Source of the DNA: Apus apus
Taxonomy: Eukaryota > Chordata > Aves > Apodiformes > Apodidae
DNA length: 64,000 nucleotides
Reading direction: 5' to 3'
Assembly (NCBI RefSeq): GCF_020740795.1
Contig: NC_067286.1
Coordinates: forward strand, 367,990 to 431,989
The notes under the pieces are model-generated. The model made no database searches. It had not been told where the DNA came from and saw only the letters and a program-made list of their open reading frames with translations. Position numbers and translations under genes: made by a program. Shown here one piece after another: positions 9,837 through 21,800 of this stretch. How positions within the stretch are numbered: position 1 is the first letter of the stretch; every line of letters starts with the position of its first letter.

Positions 9837-12800
9837 GTGAGAGCCGCCCCGTCCCGCGCCCCGCGCCCCGCCCTGCGGGGAGGCCTCGGCACCCAGCGGG
9901 CCCGGTGCCCCCGCTGCTCGCCCTGCTCTGGCCCTTCACTCTCCCCCGCCTTCGGCCAGCTCTGCCGCCGGCCCGGCCCGGCGCGGCGGGCGGGAGGTGC
10001 GTTCCCGGGCTGCGCGGCCCCCGCCGGGGCTGCAGCTCTCGTGCCTCTCGCTTCCCTGCACCGGGTACCGCGGCTGAACCCGCCAGGCCGTGGGCTCTGC
10101 GTAAAGGTGGTTTTTTTTTCCCGGTGCTGTGGCGCCGTTACTGCTTGTTTCCCGGCGCGCAGCAGCGGCTCGGGGCAGGCTGGTGGCCGTGGCCCCTCTC
10201 CCCGTCCTGCCGCAGACCTGCCGGCCGGGCGGCTGCTCCAGCCAGGAAGGCTGCCCTGCTCCCTGGGGAGCCCGCCGGGGCCCTGCTTGGTCCCAGCTGT
10301 TCCATCAGCAGCATTGCTACCAACCCTACCTTTTCTTTCCTCTCCCTCAGTCTGGAAAGAGGCCCCTTCTGCCCACGGTGTTCCCTGTGATCTCGCTAGG
10401 AAGCTGAAGGTGTGACACTCAGGTCTGCTGGGCAGGGATCCCGCGGGGCTTTGTGGCCTGCTCAGCCCAGAAAAGGGGGGCAACAAGCCAGGGCTGCCGG
10501 TGTGAGTGCTCGTTTGGGTTAAATTCAGCCCTTGCGAGGAAGAGATGTGTTTGTACCTAGGAAAGCGCTTCTAAATCCGGCTTGGCTGGAGTTGTTCCAG
10601 AAAGCCACTCCAGCACACGCGTGTGCACGTCCCCAGCTTTCCTTGGTGTTTGAAACATGCGTGTCCCTTTGGGTGGAGGAAACCCAGCTGGGACAGCAAA
10701 GCCCCTTGTTTGGAAGAGGAGCCGAGGGTGACACGAAGGAGCAGCAGGGGGAGGGCACTTGGCTCCTGCCCTGCCAATATGGGCAGCGGGGGGAGTCGGT
10801 CTTGGGGGAGCTGCTGATTCTGGGTGGTGTTTCTGCCCGTGCAAACTGCCGCGGGGTGGGCTCTGCAGCAGCCTGACACACCGGGGTGTCACCGAGGGAC
10901 CTTGCTGTGTTGAGGGCGAGAGGAGCTTTCTTGGAGAGCACGTTAGCGTTGCCACATGTCGGCTGGGGGAACGACTGGATAACTGGATCCTGCCGGGGGC
11001 TGCGGAGCTGTGCCGACTTACACATGGAAAATGGGTAACACGCTCATTTCCTCACCGTCTCGTTAAGGTGTTTCCTGGTGCTTTCAAACCGCTTGTTGCT
11101 GCTTTTATTGCATAATCTCACCTGGTTGCACCTTCTCCCTGCTGTGGGGGTGTGGGGCCAGCCTGCAGACCGCCGCTCCTATGGGATTGTCATCCCAAAA
11201 TACCGGCGGTCACAGCAGCTATTTTGTCCACGTGAGTCGTTCTTTTGAATGTCCAAGTGTGCTGCCGTTCTCTAGGAGCTTCCCCTGTGTCAGCTCACCC
11301 CATCTGGGAGGGCAGTCAAATTGTTTACGTTTTATTTTATTTCCCCTAAGACCGTGTTCCCTTGCGCTGGCAGCCCGGAGTTCAAGTGCTTGGGAAAGTT
11401 TCAGGGTTTTTCCTGCTGTTCCTTTTGACCTGTTCATGGCAGTGCCGAGTGTGTCAGCGTGTCCCTTGGCAATGGCTGAGGTCCTGCAGCAGCCAAGAGT
11501 TAAGTTTATACAGAGGGACAGTTTTCTTCCTGTGACCCTCGGTACTCTTCTTGTGCTGCTACAGAGGTGGTCACAGAAAATGGGATTTAAAAGAGTAGGT
11601 GCCCTCTGGCTTTCCCAGGGTGGAAAAGTATGGACAGTACCTTTTCTCCTTGGACTTCAGAAGCTGGTGGGTGTTGTTACTTGCATGCCTGGCTTGGTTT
11701 GGGAAAATTCAACAATTTGGGACTTGCAGACACAGTCAGAAATCATTTTAGAGGTAGCTCAGTTTGCAAAGGTAGTTTTAGTGCTGTAGCTGCAGTCCTT
11801 GGGAAAGGTGGTGCTTTCTAGCTGTGTGTCTGCTCTTTTAAAATCTTTTTAAAACTTTGCAAAACAAGTTATGTGCTGTATAATGCATCTGTTCTTACTC
11901 AGGCTTAATAATTTGAGACTGGAAAAATGCTGTATCTTAATTACATTGTGGGAACCTGCTCAGTCAGTACCTTGACAGCTCTCCTTGTCATTGGGAAGTG
12001 TCAAGGAAGGAAAGGAGGAGAAGATTGTTGCTCTCTGTGACTTTTATCCCGGAACTCATCTCAAAACATCTCCCTGCTGTCAGGGAGCTGGAGATACAGG
12101 CCTGCCTGGCCAGCTGCTGCTCTAGGCAAGCGTTCACTGTTGTTTCCAGTAGGTTGGATTGTTTTTTGCCTGCCTGCTTACAGAAGGAGCTTTCTGAGCA
12201 CAGACACAGGACCTCTTTGTGGCTGAGGTTCTGAGTTTTATTTTTTGTACAGTATGAAGTGCTGTATATCTGGTATTTTTACTGAGCTAGTATGGAAACA
12301 CCACCAGGTTTGTGTGTTTGTTTCCCTTTTTTAATGTCCCCATATAGAGCTTTCTACAGCATTTCTGTGGCTTTATTTCAGTACTGTGGCTGACACTGAC
12401 TTGTCTGACAGGTTTTTGCTGCTGGGACTTTGTTCTGGGCAGGAAAAGGTGAATCCAACAGAAGCTGGATTTTGCTACCTGGGAGCAGTCACTGGGACAG
12501 ATGCCTTAAATAAAGATGCTGGAGGAAGAGGAGCTGGGTGTCTTTCTGTGGAGGAGCAAAGAGATTCAGGGAAGCAGTAATTTGATGTATCTCCACTAAA
12601 TGAGATAATCAGTAAGTGATAGATGTAGAGGTCTGTAGCAACTTTTTTGTAGATGAAACTTTCTTCCCCCTCCTATCAGCCAGCAACAGGCACCAGAACA
12701 TGATGTGATGGTGTTTTCTTCCCAGTCCAGTCTTGGATTACCAGTTTGGGATAATCTAGTGAGCTATTCTGTCTGATTTTCTCCTAAAATTTCAGTGCTG

Positions 12801-15800
12801 CCCCTGATTTCTGTATACATTTCATAGCCTGTATTTAACCAAAGCTTATCTTCCAGAAAGGCATCCAGTCTTGATTTGAAGGTGTTGGGAGGTGCCAGAT
12901 AAATCTTTACCACCAGGTTACATTGTGACTTTATAGGTTAATTGGTTTCAATAAGCCTTAATTTAACTTCAATTTAATTAGCTGTAATGTCTTCTGTTGG
13001 CTATTGATGAGCTTTTGTCTCTCACTAAATAATTCTCTATTGCCATCATGTGGATGTGATGTGAGTTACTAACAGTCACAGCGTGGCAGCAGGTGTCTGT
13101 GGAGGAAGTTAAAAAACAAATAGGAAAAGAAGAGAGGGTAATGGTGGGTAGGAGACTCTGGGCTAGTACAGCTTTCACAGGAATGGATTCAGCCTGTTTG
13201 GTGCAAAAAGCCTAGAAAGGGCAGGTAAGGAGAAGGCAGCCTGGGGATGCCTCTGCCTGGATGTTGCTCTCCTTTTGCTCTGTACTGTGGGACATCTCTC
13301 CTGGTGGCAGCACAGAGATGTCTCCTTGGAAGTGAGGGGCTGTGTGTGCAAACCCGCCAGCTTTGGCAGTGCAGGATTGGTATTCAAAATGAAGTATTAC
13401 TCAGCCACTCCTTGCACACTGCTCTCTAGAAAGCCGACCTGAGGCAGCAGGGGCTTTACTAAGAGGCTGCCTGGAGGCAGAGGGGGATTTATCTGAGGGA
13501 GCTCAGGGACACAGAAGATCTGCACGTTGGCAGGAGCTTTTCCTGTACCCTCTGGTGAGGGTTGGCTGCGTGTTCCTCAAGCTTGTTGGAAGCTTAACAT
13601 TTGATGGATATTTCTCATACAAGAAAAGCTGGCAGGTTTGGAGCAGGCCCTGGTGAGGTGCTGTCTGTGCTGACCTGTGCTGCTGGCTCCCCACTTGCTC
13701 CCAGTTGGCCAAGTTTAGGCATGCTGCTTCACTGAGCAGAGAAATCTTGCATCAGGGTGGTGCTGTGACACCCAGGCTGTGCTTCCCTGCTGCTCAGGCA
13801 TGTCCTGGCAGCGTCTGGAGTCTGGAACATTTGGGAGCCCCTTCTGCAGTCCCCTGAGCTGGGTCACAGTAGCTCTTGCCTCAGGTGCAGGGAGCTGCCT
13901 GTTGGGAATTGCATTATGAGGCCCTGTTACCTGTTCCTGGAACAAAGGGATTGCAGAGCTCCTTCCAGTGAGCTGGAAGTGGAGAAGAAATATCATTATA
14001 CAGAGACTTTTTGAGAGTGAAATTGCCCCCTGGGCTTTAGGCTTCTCCCAGGGAAGTTGCTTTCCTTGGGATGGTGGATCCTGTGCAGGCACACAGTGTG
14101 TGTTGGAGGGTGTGCCAGGCTGTGGGAGCTCTGCAGGCTCAGCTGCTTCCATGCAGTTAAACCTGGCATAAGGGCACCTTCCTCCTGTTCTTGCCACTGT
14201 TTGAGGCCTGCTCCAAGTGTGTTTTAAACTAAAACTGTTTAAAACCTGCAACAAAGGTTTCAACAGGCTTAAACATACAAAGATGCTGATTATTTAGAAT
14301 AGTTTTGAGAACTTTGATTACCTTGTGAGCTCTGTAGAAATGGTGAACAGAAACTTTGTCTTTCCTCACTCAAAGGAAAAGAGCTGTTTTGCTGAAGCTT
14401 TGCTTTTGCCTCTGTTGCTCGTTGCCCTGTGGGGTACGTGCCATTGTCCTTCTCTGAGTGATCGTTTCATGAGAGGCACCAACTTGTGGCAAGGAAAATG
14501 AACGTTGCTATTTTGGAGCATCCAAGTACATACAGAGATTTAATCAACGTTGTGTGCCTTTAGAGATGTGCTGAAGACTTGTTGCTGCTCTAAGAATAGG
14601 TACTTTTAAATGAGAGTTTTAAGCATCTTTTGCAACGCAGCCTGCAGCTTAGAGCCAGCAGCCACATCAGTACTTGGTGCAGCTGGAGGTGTCTGGAGCT
14701 TTTGGGCAGTGTCACGTACTAAGTCCGCACGTTGATTGATTGCCACCAGCTATTTGCTTGTGGTCTAGGTGGATGAGAGAGAGCTCATGTCACAAACGGG
14801 TGGTTAACCTCTTATTTTTTCAAGTGTTGATGCCTGAGTGCTTGCTTTGGCCCTCTGCAGTGTGAGCAACTCAGTTTCTGGTCTCTAATTTTGGGTGTAT
14901 TATCAAGATTATGACCAAGGTGGAATCTTTGTTGAAGGTTTGAAAAACCTCTCTGTGCCCAGTCAGGGTTGTTTCCCTGTTAATTACGATTTTGATTTTT
15001 TAATATCAAAATACTTGTCAGGTTTGAATTGTTACTAATGTTTGTTGTATTTTCCTGTACCTTATTCTTCACAATAACTGAACCACTGTTCTGCTGCAGA
15101 AGTAATAGATTTGTTGTACTGTTTGTTATATTTTCCTGGAATTTCCACCATGTGTCAAATGCTGAGTTGGTGCATGGAGGGTAGAGAGCTTTGACATCTG
15201 TTCTAAAACTCTTTCAGAAGTGCTTTCATGACTTTGCCATTATTGGGAGTAAAGAAGAAACATTGTTGTGAAAAGCTGATGATAGGCTAAAGTGGAACTC
15301 ATTGTTTTAGTTGCAAGATTCTGTCTCTAGCAGTAGCTATTAATTCAACTTTTAACCCAAGAGGCAAACTGCACTGGCTGTTGGTTGGAATCTTGTTTCG
15401 CCTAGAGACCTGACAAGAAGACTAATCAATAAATCCTTTGCATGCTGTTCTCACTGATTGTTATTGTCTTTAGTTACTGCATCATTTACGGCAAACAGGA
15501 ACTCTTAATGCCAAGCAGTGGACAACAGGGGTGTGGTCCAGTTCACTGGAGCTGCTTTTAGTTTGTGCTGGAGATGAAAGGAGGTCACGGAGCACTGGGG
15601 TGTTCCTGCTCCTGTCCCTCCAGGGAGCTCAGCTGGCTCAGTCTCCCCCAGAAAAGAGATATTTAAACATTTCCTTATGCCATTTTTGCCATGTACTTTA
15701 TTTGGAAAGTAAAAGCTCTGATAGTAATTTCCTTTAAAAACCTACAGTTTGTAAATGTGTCAGGAGAATGAATTGCCACGAAGAGGAGAAATTAGGATCA

Positions 15801-18800
15801 GATTGAATGGAAAAGCCCCACTGCTTTGCAGGCTGCAGTGTGGGAGAGGTGCAGTGACTGCTGCTGCTTGTGGACTGCTGGAGTTGCTCTCTCTTGGTGT
15901 GTAACTAAGGAGCAGGGCAAGGAGTTTTATAAAAACAGAACTTGAATTATTTCACTCTAGTGCCCCAGTGTTTGGACAGGGAAAGAGCTAGAGGTAGGAT
16001 ATAGGAAGAGAGAAAAATGCAGGTGCAGAAGAATAAGCTGCTGAATGTTCCAGCTTGTTTTAGTAGCTTGGGATGTGTTTTGGATTCTCTTTGCCCTTCC
16101 TGGCCTTACCTGTTTTATAGGCATATACTTTCAGGCACTGCTTTCTCTGATTTGTTTGCCATAAACCCCCCAGAACTGGCTGTAGTGCCAGCTTGCTTCT
16201 GGTGTAGCACCCAGCTCCTGAGTAACTTCAAGGGTATAATACCTGGTCTGCTTAGCTTGGCTCTTTCCAGTCCCCACACACTCCAGGTGAGGAGAACATA
16301 AGCCTTTCTGCATAATTCCTGCCATGCTTACCTTGCTGGGATGTTCTTAGATCTCTTGCCTTCCTCTTGGTGTATTATTTTAAAGTGTATGTGCAGACAA
16401 AAAAAAAAACCCTTCCTGCAGTTAATTCCTCCAGACTGGGACAGGCACTTCTTCCATATGCTGTTCATTTTTCTGGCTGCTCTAAATGTTTCACTTTTGG
16501 TCTCATTCCACATGGATTTCTATTATTTCTATTTTCAATTTTTTCCTATTTCTATTATTTTTCCCCCCCTCACACTGTGGGAAGGCCCAGTGTGTATCAG
16601 TGTACACTTGCCTGTACTTTTTGCCCTGACAGGTGGGTCTGTCTGAAGCTCTGCTGCCTCCAGCAGCTGCATCACTTGGTCATTGTTTGCAGTTTTCTGC
16701 TTAGAGCTGCCAACTTGCTCTTTCCAGAAGACAATCTGGAGGGTGTTTCAGCCTGCCCTCTGGATTGCATGCTAGCCTGAAAATACGTTTCTGCGACCAA
16801 CCACCTTGAAAACTTGCTACAAGAGGATCCGCTGGAAATGAAGACTGAGCCAAAAGGGAAACGTTTGTTGTTAAAGAGGGGAGCTCAGTGAAGTTCAAGC
16901 TGATGGTTGTGACACCAAAAGTAAGCTGAAAGGAGTGAGGTGAGGCTCTGCAACACGGACCCTTCCCCAGGGATGGAGGAAACGAGAGCATCGGTGCTGT
17001 GCTGGAGGAGCTGCCGAGGAGCTGCTGTCACTGGGACGTGCTGCTCGCGGGCTGCTGGTGACCCACAGGGCACCCATGCCCTGGCATGGTCAGGGGCTCA
17101 GAGGGGTCCAGACAGGGCAGTGCCAAGGCAGAAAACAGCACTTCGGGATTTATTGGAGTAGCCTCAGAGGCACTGGTTTCAAAGAAGTAAACAATAAAGC
17201 AAGGCATGAAACATAAGGCATAGCCTTGCAGTTAGCAGAGCCTTTCCCAGCAATGAAGGTATAGGTGGTTGTTGGGTTCATTATATACATTGCTAAATGC
17301 AGAAAACAAGACCAGGGTCTGATTTAAGCGAATTAGAGCATTTTGTTCAGTCCATTGCTGTACTTTGAGAGAACTGTATTTAGTTTTTTAAACTACTGTA
17401 GGTTACAAAACAGGCCTGTCACGTGGCTGTGAGATGCATGTTAAGTATGTGCTGTCTGAATCACCTGGTGCTGGCATCCTGGGAGGCAAGGCAAAGGAAA
17501 ATGCATCTCTTGAGCAGGGAGCTTGCTGCTGCCAAGCCTTGGCTTGGCTTTCCTGACATGTTCCTTCCTTGCTAATTTTGAAAACACCCGTGGGTCCTTC
17601 TCTTTTTTTTTTTTCTTTTTTTCTTTTTTTTCCTGGAGCTGGTTAGTCTGTGTCCTCTGGACTGCAGGGGAGGATAGTGTTAAATGCTGAACACCTTTTC
17701 AGCAGTGGCAGAAGAGGATTGCATCTGCTTATGAGGTATTGCATGGGTTTTCCAGTGGGATTAAAAGGATGCTGTGAGACGGGGCTGTGTTTTGGGTTAG
17801 GATGAAATTGTAGTGCAAAATAATGGTTGCCTTGTCTTTCAGAGTCATTTCAGGTAGATTACTGGGTTTGGTGTTTAAGGGTAGGTCAGTGGACTTTTCG
17901 GAAGTCTGCGGTGATCTCCAGTTTATCAGGCACCCTACAGCATGAATGTATAAACTTTGGTCTTTTGGCATAACATGGAAATATAATGCTAGCTTGTATT
18001 ACAATATAAGATAAAAAGAAGATGTAAGAAGCACCAGCATGTACAAATACTGGTCGTATAGTAATTTTCATTGGCAGTTTTTCTATTCTTTAAGCTCCGT
18101 GCTCTATACCTGTGTTGTTGTAAGCATCTGTGTTAAGAGAGGTTGTGTAGTGCTATAGAGCAGAACTCATGTCTTTGTCACAGAATCATGGAATGCCAGG
18201 TTGGAAGGGACCTCAAGGATCATCTGGTCCAACCTCTCCAGGTGCCACTACAGTTGATATGAGGTGGCTCAGCACATTGTCCAGCTGAGACTTCAAACTG
18301 TCCAATGTGGGGAAATCTACCACTTCCCTTGGGAGATTATTCCAATGTTTGACTGTCCTCTTGGTGAAAAATTTGCCTCTTGTGTCCAATGGGAATCTCC
18401 CCAGGAGCAACTTGTGCCCATGACCCCTTGTCTTTTCCATGGGACTCCTTGTAAACAGGGAGTCTCCATCATCTTTGTAGCCACCCTTTAAGTACTGGAA
18501 CATGGTAATGCTGAGCTGAGCTCAGGTATGTTTTCCACTGAAACTTTAAATTAGACAAAAAAAAGCAAACAGTGGAGTGTGAGAACATGGCATGTATATG
18601 ATGAGTAGGGGGGTGTGTGCAGAGCAGCAGCTGCAGGAAGGTCCCCTCTTCTCTCCAGGTCTGGCTCACTGTGCTCTTTCACACCAAAACCAGGACCAGC
18701 AGATGAACTCTCGTGGGTGGGGAAGGGAGAACTTGTGGCCCTTGCACACTAATGATGTTCTGCCTGTACCAGTGTGTCACAGGGTCCTGTGTTTTACCAG

Positions 18801-21800
18801 CCTCAGGCCCTCCAGGGGACTTTGCTGGCAGAGCTGTTCCAGCAGAATCCCCTCTGGGAGGTGGATGTGTGGAGTGAAGCTCGGGATGCCTGGGAATGAG
18901 CACTGTGCTGCTTACAATTGCAGCTGCTCTCATTCAGAGCTTTTTAATTTTTTAATGACTAGTTTTTCTTGTCGTGGGTAATTCCCACGTCTGGAGTGAA
19001 TTCTTTTCTGTTCAGCCCTGACAGTCTGTTCATTCTGCTGCAGGTGTTGTTCATGAGCTTTGAAACAGAGAGGTGTGGCAGCACCCCTGAGTGCACACCC
19101 AGCAAACCAGGAGGGGAATCTGGAGGGTTTCAGATATGTTAGCACAGTTGGTGCTCATTTTTTTCAAGTTCACTTGGCAAATGTTTGTCCAGATCTTCCT
19201 GAACTCAAAGCACTCTGGGGAAAAGGAGGGAGACCTGTTCCTGTGGGAGGTTCCTGTCGTGTGCTGGTGCATGGGGGACTGACTGTGTGAGTTCTGTTGC
19301 TGTGCAGCACTTCAAACTTCTTTCACTGTCTGTGTATTTGACTCACTGAGGCTTCACTGACAGGTGAAGATGTAAGGCTTTCTGCTTCCTGATGTCAGTT
19401 TTCTCTCTTCTGCATTTTAGGAGAGCTCATACTTTAACAGTCTTGTTCATCCTCACGTGTGCGCTGGGCTACGTAACCTTGCTTGAGGAAACACCACAAG
19501 ACACAGCCTACAACACAAAGAGGTGGGTGTTTGGGAGGGCCTTTCTGTGAGGCGTGTGCTAGAAGAGAGCAGCTGTATGAACAACTTACCCTACACACTT
19601 CTACCTTGTGCAGAAGGTACCTCAGATGACTTTTGCATTAACTTGTCTAAATGCCTGAACCCTTAGAAAGTGACCAAACCGAGTGTAAGTCTCTAAGCTC
19701 CTTTGATGCTGGTTGTTGAATTTAATTTCTAATCAGCTGAGTGTCACTCACTGCCATACCCAGTGGCTGCTCAGTGTGTGTGATTTAAAACAAAATACTG
19801 AACTCTCTCCTAAGCCTCCAAGTACTGGCTGTGTTTCTTTGGCAGTGATCCTGCCCCTCTCTTGAAATAACCTGACTTTCTAAATGACATGAGCTGTGAC
19901 TACGTTTTTCTGACTCAAGTGCTTTTTGTAAAATCCTGTTCAAGATTTCAATGCAGATCATTACTTGTTGTTGAAAATTAACAAGAGAACTTGTAGCCCA
20001 AAGGGAAACTCTTGGGAAATAAGAGTGAGATTAATCTTACATATGTGGTCCATTTCTACCATTATTTAAACTGATTCAATGCACTTGAATTTCTTCTCTT
20101 TTTAAAGAAATACAGTAAGGGAAAAAAGGGGAAAGAAAAGTGATCTTTTAAAAATTCAGGGGATGCTTCCAGACTGCAAAGCATCCTTGCCATAAGCGTG
20201 CAAATAATTCTGTTTTCTGCCAGCCTGCTCTCTCAAATACAATGCTGGTTTTTTCCCCTTGCTATTAAGGGTTTCTTCCTTTTTTTTTTTTTTTTTTTTT
20301 TTCCCCCTCCCTCCACATTTTTTAAGGTGACTCAGATACAGGATTCATTGCCACAGAGGTGCAGGAATCGGGGTATTTCCTGAGATAATCCTGCTTGTTA
20401 TTCTTTCAGTTACACAATATCTGTAGCTGAGGGTTTGTATTTTTATGCGTGGGGGTGAAATGGAATGAGTTGGAACACAATGCCCTGTCTGGAGCTGGGA
20501 AACTTTCCACAAGGCTTTGGAGTGACCAGTTACACCAAGTGAGTCTAGGGAGCAGATGGGGACGTGCCAGTCTCTGGACTGGCAGTTCAGAATAAAGAAG
20601 GGGAAAAGCTGAAAGACAAGGGATGACACATCATTAGGGAGTGATACAGATCTAAGGTGATTCAGTGGACTATCTTATTATTAAGATTAGGGCCTTTACT
20701 GCTTTAATAAAAACAAAACCAGAGAAGATTAACTGGCAGATCCGCCTCTCTTGCATGAAGCAGAAGTTGCTCTCTGCATGTTCAGTGCAGGGAATGGTGT
20801 GTCCAGCTAAGATCAGTTTAACAGCATCATACTGGGCAGTGGGTAACGAGTGCTCTTTGGTCACTCCTCCATCTCTGGTGCTGCAGTACTGCCTGCAAAA
20901 ATACATGAAAAGCAGCATCCTGGCAGTTGTGTACAGTCTCCCAGATACTGGCTTTTGTGACTGGTTTTGAAGGACATGTCTCTGTTTCCACTCAAGCTGC
21001 ACTTGGATGCTCTTGCCATCTTCATTCAAGCTACATGCTGGATTCTGAGAGAATAGTTAATTCATCCGAATCATTCCTTTTTTCTAGCTAACAGTCAGGG
21101 TCCTGTGGGCCTTCCCTAACCTTGGCCCTGACTTACAGACTGACTGGGAGTGTCTGTGGAGCTCAGCACACTCCTTAAGCTGAGTCAATTTCCAGTGAAT
21201 TCCAATCTGGTCCCAATTAAATCTCTGCTCTGAGGTCCTTGAGGTAAGTGCTGTGCCAAGTTTAGCACCATTAAGTACGAAGGATTCCAGATCAGTTCAA
21301 GTCCTAGCCCTTGTTCTTGCCTCCTACAGCATCCCTGTGTGCCTGCTGCTTTCTTATAGCTCATTGCTCCTGACCAATTTCGTGTGGCTCTTTAAGTGTA
21401 TATTTGAACAAAAAGGGGCATTTCAGAGCAGGAGCAGGATGGTCTCAACATGCATAATTATATCCAAATTTTCACCGATTTTTTTTTTTTTTTAATATTC
21501 CATACCTTATCCTATCCTGAGATCTTCTTCAGCCTTAGTGTTGTGGGGCTGTTGTGTGTTTCGGTCTAAGGTTTTGGCTGGCATGAGGCTGTGGCTGTGT
21601 GCAGATACTTCATGGGAACACGTGCAGCTGAATGAGCAGCAGTGGTTTCACTGCCAGTGGGCAGTGTCTCTGCCTGTCAGGAGCTTTTATTTCCACCTGC
21701 TGCACAATGACAGGGGAGCAGTGTTTCTGTGCTGAGATGCAAGGGCTGAAAGGCCTCCACCCGCTTTGTTCCCAGGCTCTTGCTGAGGGCTGCCCTCTGT

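Larger units (their letters stand above)
9180..10290. promoter_or_regulatory. PTDSS2: CpG island promoter of PTDSS2
   Basis: CpG-dense sequence surrounds the first coding exon and extends into intron 1. I see no TATA box at a useful distance, so this looks like a dispersed-start housekeeping promoter, which fits a phospholipid-synthesis gene. The proximal part contains several GC boxes and an RFX-type X-box. The exact transcription start cannot be read from sequence. Confidence 0.8.

Noticed and set aside
8860-9840. 326-codon + strand ORF running through the CR1 into PTDSS2 exon 1
   Set aside because: Its 5' half is CR1 repeat and promoter GC boxes. Only the part from the ATG at 9556 matches PTDSS2, and upstream extension has no family support.
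9059-10486. 475-codon antisense ORF across PTDSS2 exon 1
   Set aside because: It is an antisense shadow of a CpG island with Arg/Pro/Gly/Ala composition and no recognisable domain.
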